A program made the translations under genes and the position numbers. A stretch of DNA of 5,393 nucleotides from a bacterium (GTDB taxonomy: Bacteria; Elusimicrobiota; Elusimicrobia; Elusimicrobiales; UBA9959). Shown here piece after piece: positions 1 through 5,291 of this stretch. The notes under the pieces are model-generated. The model was not told where the DNA came from. It ran no database searches and saw only the letters and a list, made by a program, of their open reading frames with translations. Positions within the stretch are counted from its first letter, which is position 1. The number at the start of each line of letters is the position of its first letter. The stretch is taken from positions 1 through 5,393 of the forward strand of contig JAJZVJ010000207.1 in the NCBI GenBank assembly GCA_021845705.1, written 5' to 3'.

Positions 1-369
1 CTGCCCGCGGCGGAGGCGGGCTGGCTGATGGGTTTCTGCACCCTGTTGAAACGGGAAGCTTACGAGGAGCTGGGGCCGCTGGACGAAGGCTTCGGGTTCG
101 GCTACCTGGAGGAAGTGGATTACGCCATAAGGGCGCGCAGGGCGGGCTGGAAACTTGCCGTGGCGCCGGACGCCTTCGTTTTTCACGGCGGGCTCCGGAG
201 CGGCCCGCAGCCGGCCGGGCCTAACGCGGGCTCGCAGACCGGCCGGGCCATGCCGGTGCGGACCTTCTTGCACATACTCCGCGGCCTGTTCAGGCTGGTC
301 CGCAAATACGGCTGGAGCGCCGTCGGGATACCGCAGGACGCGGCGGGGGCCGCGGCGCGCGGATTTTAA
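1..369 (+). CDS. Glycosyltransferase family 2, C-terminal fragment (5' end outside window)
   Basis: The reading frame is open from base 1 and ends at TAA 367-369, giving 122 visible codons; the start and the nucleotide-sugar-binding N-terminal half lie upstream of the window. The fragment shows the typical second half of a GT-A fold family 2 enzyme: a GW-MGFC-LLKR strand and helix (about residues 7-17), an LDEGFGFGYLEEVDY segment (27-41) holding the acidic ED-type motif that supplies the catalytic base, then RARRAGW (44-50) and the APDAFVFH strand (55-62). After this His only about 60 residues remain, basic and partly helical (LHILRGLFRLVRKYG). Family members transfer a sugar from a nucleotide donor to a growing surface glycan, often rhamnan, O-antigen or a protein glycan, at the cytoplasmic face of the membrane. 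Donor and acceptor cannot be read from this piece. ATG at 28 is an internal Met, not the start. The gene is convergent with the radical SAM gene, with only 5 bp between stop codons. Confidence 0.85.
   Translation: MPAAEAGWLMGFCTLLKREAYEELGPLDEGFGFGYLEEVDYAIRARRAGWKLAVAPDAFVFHGGLRSGPQPAGPNAGSQTGRAMPVRTFLHILRGLFRLVRKYGWSAVGIPQDAAGAAARGF
350..367 (+). terminator. Possible intrinsic terminator at end of glycosyltransferase gene
   Basis: Arms CCGCG (350-354) and CGCGG (358-362) form a perfect five-base-pair all-GC stem with a GCG loop, followed by ATTTT (363-367). The hairpin overlaps the last codons and the T-tract runs into the stop codon. It lies at the junction of two convergent genes, where a terminator is expected. 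The short stem and only four T residues make it weak. ATTTTAAAAT (363-372) is a perfect palindrome, so the T-tract would also serve the opposite strand, but I see no clear hairpin before it on that side. Confidence 0.4.
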
Positions 370-374
370 AATAC

Positions 375-1754
375 TCAGAACGGCGGGCGGGCCGGATCGT
401 TAGTGGCGGGCGAGGCGGCAGTGAGCCAGAGCTTCGACATGTTGATCTTCCGCACGGCCCAGAGCGTAAGTTTATACGCGCCCGAATAGTCCATCCCGTC
501 GTGTCTCCAGCCCTTTATCGGCCTGCCCGCCAGGTGCGCGTAGCGGGCCGGCTCCCTGGCGGCCAGCAGCCTCATTTCCTCGGACATGCCGAAGGTGCAC
601 AAGTAAACCGAAGAAAAAGGCCTGCGGCTTATGAAATCCGCCGTCTCCCTCACCGTCGCTTCCGTTTCTCCCGGGAAGCCGATTATAAAATTTCCATGCA
701 CTTTTATGCCGGCCTTAAAAACCCTTCCGAGGCCGCGTTCCACGGCCGCGCGGTCCATGCCCCGCCTCATCCCGGCGAGTATCTTGTCGTGTATGGATTC
801 TATTCCCATGAAAACCCTGCTGCAGCCGGCCGCGGCCATCTCGGAGGCCAGTTCCGGAGAACGGTCAAAAGCGTCCGGGCGCGCAAAACATTTCCAGTCC
901 GCGCGCAGGCCGGACCTGCGGATGGCGGAGCAGAGCGCCAGCACGAACCCCGGGTCCGAGGTAAGGGAGGAATCCACGAATTCGAAACGCCTGATGCCGC
1001 GCTGCTTGCGCGCATGGAGCATTTCCCCCGCTATTTCCCCGGGCGGTCGGAACGTCTGCCCCGCTTTTCCCGGAAACCCGCAGAAAGCGCAGTTGAACCG
1101 GCAGCCCCGCGAGGCTTCTAAGGGATATCGCCGGCAGGCCGAACTGGCCGCGCCCCAATCAGGATAAAGCACGCGCCGCAAGCCTTCGTAGCGCAAGGAG
1201 CCATGCAGGGTAAGCGCGCCGCCGGCCGCCGTCACACCGGGCACGCGGGCGGGCGGGACGCCGGCCTTGAGCGCCGTAACCACGTCCGCCAATGCCCCCT
1301 CGCCGTGCATGCTGATATACAGGTCGCCCAGGGCGCGTATCTCCGGGGAGTTTTCTGCGCCATGGCCGCCCAGCACTACGACGGTCCGCGGGCTTATCCT
1401 CCGTATTTCGGCCGTGATGCGCTCTACGGAAGCGGGGTCGAACATCGCCACGGTGGTAATACCGGCCGCCAGGGGCCTGCGCCCGAGAAGCTGCCGGAAC
1501 TTATTTTTTTTCCACGGCAGGAAAGGGCGATAGATGGATTCCACGCTGTGTCCGGCCGCCTTTGCCTGGGCGGAAAGCAGCGGAACGGCCAGTTTCGGCG
1601 GCTCAAGCGCCCAGCGGGCGGCGCAGACCAGCATATTAAGGGTTCCGCTGTCCGCGTCCGGGATGGCGTCCGATTTGGACGCGGTATCCGCCGCCCTGAA
1701 AAGGCCGTCCTCGTCGTCCACCAGCAGCAGGTCAAGTTCCGTATTTTCAGACAT
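375..1754 (-). CDS. Radical SAM protein with N-terminal B12-binding-like domain
   Basis: A 459-residue protein. Residues about 1-165 resemble the cobalamin-binding domain of B12-type radical SAM proteins (COG1032-like): a first strand LLLVDD (10-15), then the PPKLAVPLLSAQAKAAGHSV helix (52-71), the VVVLGGHG strand and loop (125-132) and HGEGALADVV (150-159). The DxHxxG cobalamin-ligand motif is not visible, so B12 may bind base-off without a His ligand, or not at all. The radical SAM core starts near 208 with CRFNCAFC (Cys218, 222, 225, CX3CX2C), which holds the [4Fe-4S] cluster that cleaves S-adenosylmethionine. MGIES (316-320) and GFPGET (359-364) are core landmarks seen in this family. The C-terminal tail is short, so substrate specificity cannot be inferred; methylation, ring formation and lipid or cofactor modification are all known in the family. 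The ATG is preceded by GGAAG (bases 1766-1770) 11 bases upstream and by a strong promoter. It is transcribed divergently from dctQM and convergently with the glycosyltransferase. Confidence 0.88.
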   Translation of the reverse strand: MSENTELDLLLVDDEDGLFRAADTASKSDAIPDADSGTLNMLVCAARWALEPPKLAVPLLSAQAKAAGHSVESIYRPFLPWKKNKFRQLLGRRPLAAGITTVAMFDPASVERITAEIRRISPRTVVVLGGHGAENSPEIRALGDLYISMHGEGALADVVTALKAGVPPARVPGVTAAGGALTLHGSLRYEGLRRVLYPDWGAASSACRRYPLEASRGCRFNCAFCGFPGKAGQTFRPPGEIAGEMLHARKQRGIRRFEFVDSSLTSDPGFVLALCSAIRRSGLRADWKCFARPDAFDRSPELASEMAAAGCSRVFMGIESIHDKILAGMRRGMDRAAVERGLGRVFKAGIKVHGNFIIGFPGETEATVRETADFISRRPFSSVYLCTFGMSEEMRLLAAREPARYAHLAGRPIKGWRHDGMDYSGAYKLTLWAVRKINMSKLWLTAASPATNDPARPPF

Positions 1755-1757
1755 ATG

Positions 1758-1775
1758 GCCCGGGACTTCCGGGGC
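1758..1775 (-). promoter_or_regulatory. Hairpin-forming 5' leader of the radical SAM gene
   Basis: Read on the minus strand, GCCC-C-GG-AAGT-CC-C-GGGC can fold with a 4-bp outer and 2-bp inner stem around one C-C mismatch and an AAGT tetraloop. It begins at the predicted transcription start and ends three bases before the ATG, so the only ribosome-binding sequence (GGAAG) sits in the inner stem and loop. This could dampen translation. It is also half of a larger DNA inverted repeat. The base pairing is visible; any regulatory role is inferred. Confidence 0.35.
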
Positions 1776-1798
1776 ACTTCAATTATAGCCCCGGGAAG
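1766..1798. repeat. Inverted repeat centred on the radical SAM -10 box
   Basis: Arms CTTCCGGGGC (1766-1775) and GCCCCGGGAAG (1788-1798) are reverse complements except for one extra base, separated by the 12-bp AT-rich stretch that contains the -10 box. Copies of CATATG lie outside each arm (1752-1757, the start-codon context, and 1800-1805), nearly symmetric about the same centre. One arm lies in the -35/-10 spacer and the other at the transcription start, as expected for a repressor operator. Confidence 0.4.
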
Positions 1799-1810
1799 GC
1801 ATATGCGCAA
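1782..1810 (-). promoter_or_regulatory. Sigma-70-type promoter for the radical SAM gene
   Basis: On the minus strand there is a perfect TATAAT -10 box (bases 1787-1782) and a TTGCGC -35 element (1810-1805) separated by exactly 17 bp. The -35 matches TTGACA only in its first three bases. The predicted start is near base 1775, giving a leader of about 21 nt before the ATG at 1754. Spacing, -10 identity and position all fit. The element is also surrounded by inverted repeats that look operator-like. Confidence 0.65.
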
Positions 1811-1886
1811 CCCCCGTAACGCTTCAGGCACACAGTCTTATGCCGCTTTTTCCCCTCACATATTCCACACATAATACACACAAGCC

Positions 1887-1916
1887 TTGCGGACAGGGGC
1901 GGGCATTTGGAATAAT
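1887..1916 (+). promoter_or_regulatory. Candidate promoter for dctQM (weak)
   Basis: TTGCGG (1887-1892) and AATAAT (1911-1916) are spaced by 18 bp and have the same TTGCG -35 core as the divergent promoter. A start about seven bases downstream would fall at or near the dctQ ATG (1923), giving a leaderless or nearly leaderless transcript. The -10 has five of six consensus bases and the -35 only three. Positionally it is the best candidate in the 168-bp divergent gap. Confidence 0.35.
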
Positions 1917-1922
1917 GATACT

Positions 1923-2420
1923 ATGCGCCTCATGTTTAAAATAGAAGATTATATTGTCAGGGCCGAAAAATCCCTGGTGGTCGGGCTGATCTTCGCCATG
2001 GTCGCTTTTTCTTTCATGCAGGTGCTGCTGCGGATATTTTTCCACTCCGGCGTAGTCTGGCTTGACCCATTGCTCAGGCACATGGTCCTCTGGGCCGGGC
2101 TTATCGGGGCGGCGCTGGCCGCGCGCTATTCGCAGCATTTCGCCCTGGAAGCGTTCGTCAAATTAGCGCCAGTCAGCCTGCACCGTCCCCTTGAAATCTT
2201 CGTCGGCCTTTTCACGGCGGCGGCTTCCGGCCTTCTCTTCTACGCTTCCTATAAGTTCATCCGCGACGAATTCGGGGCCGGCTCCATCGCTTTTTATATA
2301 GACCGCCTCGGAGTGCCCGGCGGCTGGGCCGAGATAATAATTCCCGCGGCTTTCGCGCTTATCGCTTATCACGCGCTGATGGGCCTCTTCCGCCCGAAAG
2401 AGGAGAAGACATGGGCGTGA
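1923..2420 (+). CDS. dctQ: TRAP transporter small permease subunit DctQ
   Basis: A 165-residue, four-helix membrane protein of the DctQ family, of usual length. Hydrophobic segments lie at about 17-39, 50-66, 88-108 and 133-155. The family hallmark is the region WLDPLLRHMVLWAGLIGAAL (46-65), followed by a His in the loop (QH, 71-72); a Trp plus acidic residue in the interhelix segment and the GAALAxR stretch are typical. DctQ pairs with DctM and is thought to brace the transport subunit in the inner membrane. I chose ATG 1923: it has only a weak GGA eleven bases upstream, but the open frame back to TTG 1887 adds residues unlike the family. ATG 1932 is a possible alternative and lacks any ribosome-binding site. 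The stop overlaps the dctM start by 10 bp, so the two are translationally coupled. Confidence 0.88.
   Translation: MRLMFKIEDYIVRAEKSLVVGLIFAMVAFSFMQVLLRIFFHSGVVWLDPLLRHMVLWAGLIGAALAARYSQHFALEAFVKLAPVSLHRPLEIFVGLFTAAASGLLFYASYKFIRDEFGAGSIAFYIDRLGVPGGWAEIIIPAAFALIAYHALMGLFRPKEEKTWA
2401..2405 (+). promoter_or_regulatory. Ribosome-binding site fixing the dctM start
   Basis: AGGAG, extended to AGAGGAG from base 2399, lies inside the end of dctQ with a 5-base spacer to ATG 2411. It is the strongest Shine-Dalgarno sequence in the window and supports translation of dctM from the overlapping start. Confidence 0.7.
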
Positions 2421-3673
2421 TGGTCGGCCTGCTGGTACTGCTGCTCGCCTTTTTGGGCGCGCCCGTCTTCGCGCTTATCGGCGCCGGCTCGATCTACCTT
2501 TTCTCCGGAGCGCAGATAGATTCCTCCGCGGTCATAGTGGAGATGCTGCGCCTGGCCTCGCTGCCCGCGCTGATAGCCATACCGCTGTTTACTTTTTCCG
2601 GTTATATACTGGCTGAAAGCAGGGCCCCGCAGAGGATGCTGGCCCTCGCGGAAGCTCTCTTCGGCGCGCTGCCCGGGGGGTTCGCCATAGTAGCCCTTTT
2701 CACGACCGCCCTTTTCACGGCCTTTACGGGGGCTTCCGGGGTCACCATAATAGCGCTCGGCGGCCTGCTCTACCCCATGCTTTCCAAGCAGGGCTACCCG
2801 GAGAAATTCACGCTGGGGCTGCTTACCACCACCGGCAGCCTGGGCCTGCTGTTCCCCCCCAGCCTGCCGATAATACTTTACGGCCTCGTGGCGAAAATAA
2901 ATATCGACAGCCTTTTCAAGGCGGGGCTGCTGCCGGGCGCGCTGCTGCTGCTGGTCCTTTCCGTCTACGCTTTCTACACCGCGCGCAAAGCGGGCATAAA
3001 AAGCCTGCCGTTCCGCTTTGCCGACGTAAAAAAAGCCGCCCGCGCCGCCGCCTGGGAAATACCGCTGCCTTTCATAATCATAGGCGGGATCTACCGCGGC
3101 CTTTTCACGGCGAGCGAAGCCGCGTCCGTCATGGCCTTCTACGTGCTGGTGACCGAGGTGCTGATCTACAAGGACCTTAAATTATTCGGCGACATCCCCC
3201 GCGTAGCGGTAAAAAGCATGCTGCTGGTGGGAGCCATCTTCATGGTGCTCGGCACCGCGCTCGGCTTTACCAACTACATCATCGACGCGCAGATCCCGGG
3301 CAAGCTCTTCGCCTGGCTGCACGCTTTCGTCGCCAGCAGGGTCCTGTTCCTCATACTTCTTAACGCTTTCCTGCTGGTGATCAACATGATAGAGATCTTC
3401 TCGGCCATAATAATCGTGGTGCCGATAATCGTGCCCGTGGCCGCGCAGTATGGCATAGACCCGGTGCACCTTGGTATAATTTTCCTGCTGAACCTGGAAA
3501 TAGGCTACATGCTGCCGCCGCTCGGCCTGAACCTTTTCCTGGCCAGCTCGCGCTTCAATAAAAGGCTGCCGGAACTGTACCGCGCTACGGGGCCCTTCCT
3601 GCTGATAATGCTCATCATGCTGGCGCTGGTGACGTATCTTCCGTCTTTGAGCATGTTGACCGTAGCCGGCTAG
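2411..3673 (+). CDS. dctM: TRAP transporter large permease subunit DctM
   Basis: A 420-residue polytopic inner-membrane protein, close to the usual length of about 425. It is the transport subunit of a tripartite ATP-independent periplasmic transporter, moving a solute (typically a carboxylate) with an ion gradient. Family landmarks appear in order: APVFALIGAGSIY (17-29), FTGASGVTIIALGGLLYPML (105-124), TTTGSLGLLFPPSLPIILYG (139-158), GGIYRGLFTASEAASV (225-240), NMIEIFSAIIIVVPIIVP (325-342), GIDPVHLGIIFLLNLEIGY (348-366) and PPLGLNLFLASSRF (369-382). The two inverted halves with paired GSLGLLFPPS and IGYMLPPLG re-entrant loops are both present, so the protein looks intact. The NLEIGY version of the second loop and the following ASSRF..LPELYRA..PF tail recall a TRAP subgroup of deltaproteobacteria-like organisms, from memory. 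Its substrate cannot be read. No DctP gene is adjacent. The flavoenzyme gene follows after 30 bp without a convincing terminator. Confidence 0.93.
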   Translation: MGVMVGLLVLLLAFLGAPVFALIGAGSIYLFSGAQIDSSAVIVEMLRLASLPALIAIPLFTFSGYILAESRAPQRMLALAEALFGALPGGFAIVALFTTALFTAFTGASGVTIIALGGLLYPMLSKQGYPEKFTLGLLTTTGSLGLLFPPSLPIILYGLVAKINIDSLFKAGLLPGALLLLVLSVYAFYTARKAGIKSLPFRFADVKKAARAAAWEIPLPFIIIGGIYRGLFTASEAASVMAFYVLVTEVLIYKDLKLFGDIPRVAVKSMLLVGAIFMVLGTALGFTNYIIDAQIPGKLFAWLHAFVASRVLFLILLNAFLLVINMIEIFSAIIIVVPIIVPVAAQYGIDPVHLGIIFLLNLEIGYMLPPLGLNLFLASSRFNKRLPELYRATGPFLLIMLIMLALVTYLPSLSMLTVAG

Positions 3674-3703
3674 ACGATTTTTAAACAAGGTCTGCGAGGC
3701 AAA

Positions 3704-5224
3704 GTGAATACAGAAAACAAAAATTACACGGTGAGCCCGGACCCGGAGATAATCTCCGGAGGAATGGGAGTGCGGATCTCCTGCTGGGTCCTTGCGAGGA
3801 TAGTATCCATGATGGGCGGGCTGGGGGTAGTCTCCGGCACCGCGCTCGAGATAGTATACCCGCGGCTGCTGCAGGACGGGGACCCCGGCGGGAACGTCCG
3901 CCGCGCTTTCACGGAACTCGCCCGGAGACATCCGGCGCTTGCCGCCCCCGTCTGGGAACTTTTCGACAAGTATTACATAGAGGGCGGCAGGGCCCCGGGG
4001 ACCCCGTACAAGCCCGTCTCCCCGTGCAGGCTTACGCGCATAGAGAATTTCAGGCCCGGGCCCGATTCCTTCTGGGAACTGCCGAGGGAGATGCAGGTGC
4101 TGGTGCTGGCCGCTAATTTCGCCGAAGTGTGGCTTGCCAAGGAAGGGCACGACAAGCCGGTGGGGATAAATTTCCTCCGCAAGGTGGAGCGCCCGCTCCC
4201 GTGGGCGCTGTACGGCGCCATGCTCGCCGGCGCGGCCTATGTGCTGGTCGGGGCGGGCAGCCCCGACGAGATGCCCTTCATGATAGAGCAGCTCTCCAGG
4301 CACGCCCCCGCGGCCATGTCGTTCAAAGTATACGGCTCGCGTTCGGATTCCGGCTGTTTCTACGCCGCCGTGCGTCCCGACACTTTGCTGGGCGGCGCGG
4401 CGCCGGTCCTGGAGGCCCCCAAATTCCTTGCCATAGTCTCTTCCTTCGGTCTGGCGGAAGCGCTGGCCGGGAACCCGGCCACGCGCCCTTACGGCTTCGT
4501 GGTGGAGGGCTCCGAAGCCGGCGGCCATAGCGCGGCCCCGGCCAAAATGCGTTTCGACGGCGCGGGCCAGCCCGTTCTGGTCTATACGGACCAGGACAAG
4601 GCGGATATAGGCGCGATAGCCGGCCTTGGAAGGCCTTTCTGGCTTGCCGGCTCTTATGCCAGCCGGGAGCGGCTGAAGGAAGCTAAGGCGCTGGGAGCCG
4701 CCGGCATACAGTTCGGCACGCTTGCCGCCCTCTCCGGCCAGTCCGGGATGGCCCCGGCTTTACGGTCCAAGGTGCTTAAACTCCTGGCCTCGGGAAACCT
4801 TAAAGTTGCCAACGTTATGGCCTCGCCTACCGGTTTTCCGTTCAAGGTGGCGCAGGTGCCGGGCACCATTTCCGAGGAACGGGTTTACAAGGCACGGGAA
4901 CGCAGGTGCGATATAGGCCTGCTGCAGGTAAATTATCTTACCCCGGAGGGGGAACTGGGCTACCGCTGTTCCGCGGAACCGGTCGACGCGTTCGTGGCAA
5001 AGGGAGGCAGGGTTCAGAACACGGCGGGAAAAGTCTGCCTGTGCAACGCCCTGCTGGCCGCGGCCGGGCTGCCGCAGCTGCGCCCGGGAGGTTACGAAGA
5101 GCCGCCCATAGTGACCCTGGGAGAGAACCTGGAGTCGGCGCGGGAACTGCTGGCCAAACTGCCTCCCGGGCAGGAAGCCTACACCATAGGCAAGGCCCTG
5201 CTTTTCCTGCGCGGCGCCGCATAA
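3704..5224 (+). CDS. Nitronate monooxygenase / FabK-like FMN-dependent oxidoreductase, long form
   Basis: A 506-residue protein of the COG2070 TIM-barrel flavoprotein group (2-nitropropane dioxygenase / enoyl-reductase type), much longer than typical ~330-residue nitronate monooxygenases. The N-terminus PEIISGGMGVRIS (14-26) followed by LARIVSMMGGLGVVSGTAL (30-48) is the FMN-site start of the barrel. VVEGSEAGGHSAAP (266-279) carries the GGH motif, with His275 as the probable catalytic residue; the usual Gly after GGHx is replaced. PFWLAGSYAS (311-320) and GAAGIQFGTL (331-340) form the phosphate-binding end. Beyond the barrel, ASPTGFPFKV (373-382), RCDIG (401-405), GYRCSAEP (419-426) and KVCLCNALL (443-451) make a cysteine-bearing C-terminal region that I recall from a long-form bacterial subfamily; its reaction is not known to me. 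The GTG start has GAGG four bases upstream; the internal ATG 3764 has a Shine-Dalgarno too close to work and would remove part of the FMN motif. It is a cytosolic protein, probably co-transcribed with dctQM. Nitronate oxidation, enoyl reduction or another flavin reaction are all possible. Confidence 0.82.
   Translation: MNTENKNYTVSPDPEIISGGMGVRISCWVLARIVSMMGGLGVVSGTALEIVYPRLLQDGDPGGNVRRAFTELARRHPALAAPVWELFDKYYIEGGRAPGTPYKPVSPCRLTRIENFRPGPDSFWELPREMQVLVLAANFAEVWLAKEGHDKPVGINFLRKVERPLPWALYGAMLAGAAYVLVGAGSPDEMPFMIEQLSRHAPAAMSFKVYGSRSDSGCFYAAVRPDTLLGGAAPVLEAPKFLAIVSSFGLAEALAGNPATRPYGFVVEGSEAGGHSAAPAKMRFDGAGQPVLVYTDQDKADIGAIAGLGRPFWLAGSYASRERLKEAKALGAAGIQFGTLAALSGQSGMAPALRSKVLKLLASGNLKVANVMASPTGFPFKVAQVPGTISEERVYKARERRCDIGLLQVNYLTPEGELGYRCSAEPVDAFVAKGGRVQNTAGKVCLCNALLAAAGLPQLRPGGYEEPPIVTLGENLESARELLAKLPPGQEAYTIGKALLFLRGAA
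3743..3759. repeat. Perfect 17-bp palindrome inside the flavoenzyme start region
   Basis: CCGGAGAT (3743-3750) and ATCTCCGG (3752-3759) are exact reverse complements around one base. In RNA this is a 7-bp stem with a UAA loop, starting 39 bases after the GTG start. It encodes the PEIISG part of the FMN motif, so protein constraint may explain part of it. Confidence 0.45.
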
Positions 5225-5268
5225 AATTTTGCTATATCGGGGTTGGGCGTGCATATCAGGCGGAACGG

Positions 5269-5291
5269 GGTAAAATATGCGCGGTAAAATA
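5269..5291 (+). repeat. Direct repeat GGTAAAATA across the response-regulator start
   Basis: GGTAAAATA occurs at 5269-5277 and 5283-5291, a 14-bp period. The first copy runs into the ATG and the second lies in codons 3-5. The repeat is exact but short, so it may be chance in an A-rich start region. Confidence 0.3.

Noticed and set aside
501..1167. Two further plus-strand frames opposite the radical SAM gene.
   Set aside because: Antisense shadows with no family features and no supporting ribosome-binding sites.
1798..1844. GGCATA / TATGCC inverted repeat in the divergent intergenic region.
   Set aside because: Only 6 bp arms separated by about 35 bases; expected by chance in this context.
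1203..1874. A 223-codon plus-strand open frame opposite the radical SAM gene, continuing into the intergenic region.
   Set aside because: No domain, low-complexity Arg/Gly-rich product, and it runs through the radical SAM promoter; the minus-strand gene has clear catalytic motifs.
1887..1922. TTG start giving dctQ 12 extra N-terminal residues.
   Set aside because: The added residues are not family-like, there is no Shine-Dalgarno before the TTG, and the TTG falls in the candidate -35 element.
2938..2957. Run of CTG triplets in dctM.
   Set aside because: It encodes a Leu-rich transmembrane helix and reflects preferred Leu codon use, not a functional repeat.
3663..3682. TAGCCGGCTA palindrome plus TTTTT after dctM as a terminator.
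   Set aside because: With a realistic loop the stem is only 3 bp, and 5 bases separate it from the T run. Read-through into the flavoenzyme seems more likely.
3182..4528. A 448-codon open frame on the minus strand across the end of dctM and the flavoenzyme.
   Set aside because: It lies opposite two well-supported genes, its composition is rich in His, Arg, Gln and Gly with no recognisable domain, and it spans the real intergenic gap. It is a by-product of GC-rich codon bias.
5208..5230. GCGGCGCCGC palindrome followed by ATAAAATTTT as a terminator after the flavoenzyme.
   Set aside because: The usable stem is 3-4 bp and the T run is offset by several A residues; too weak to call.
5230..5238. 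TGCTATATC as an extended -10 promoter for the response regulator.
   Set aside because: Only four of six -10 bases match and there is no -35 partner at the proper distance; not distinguishable from chance.
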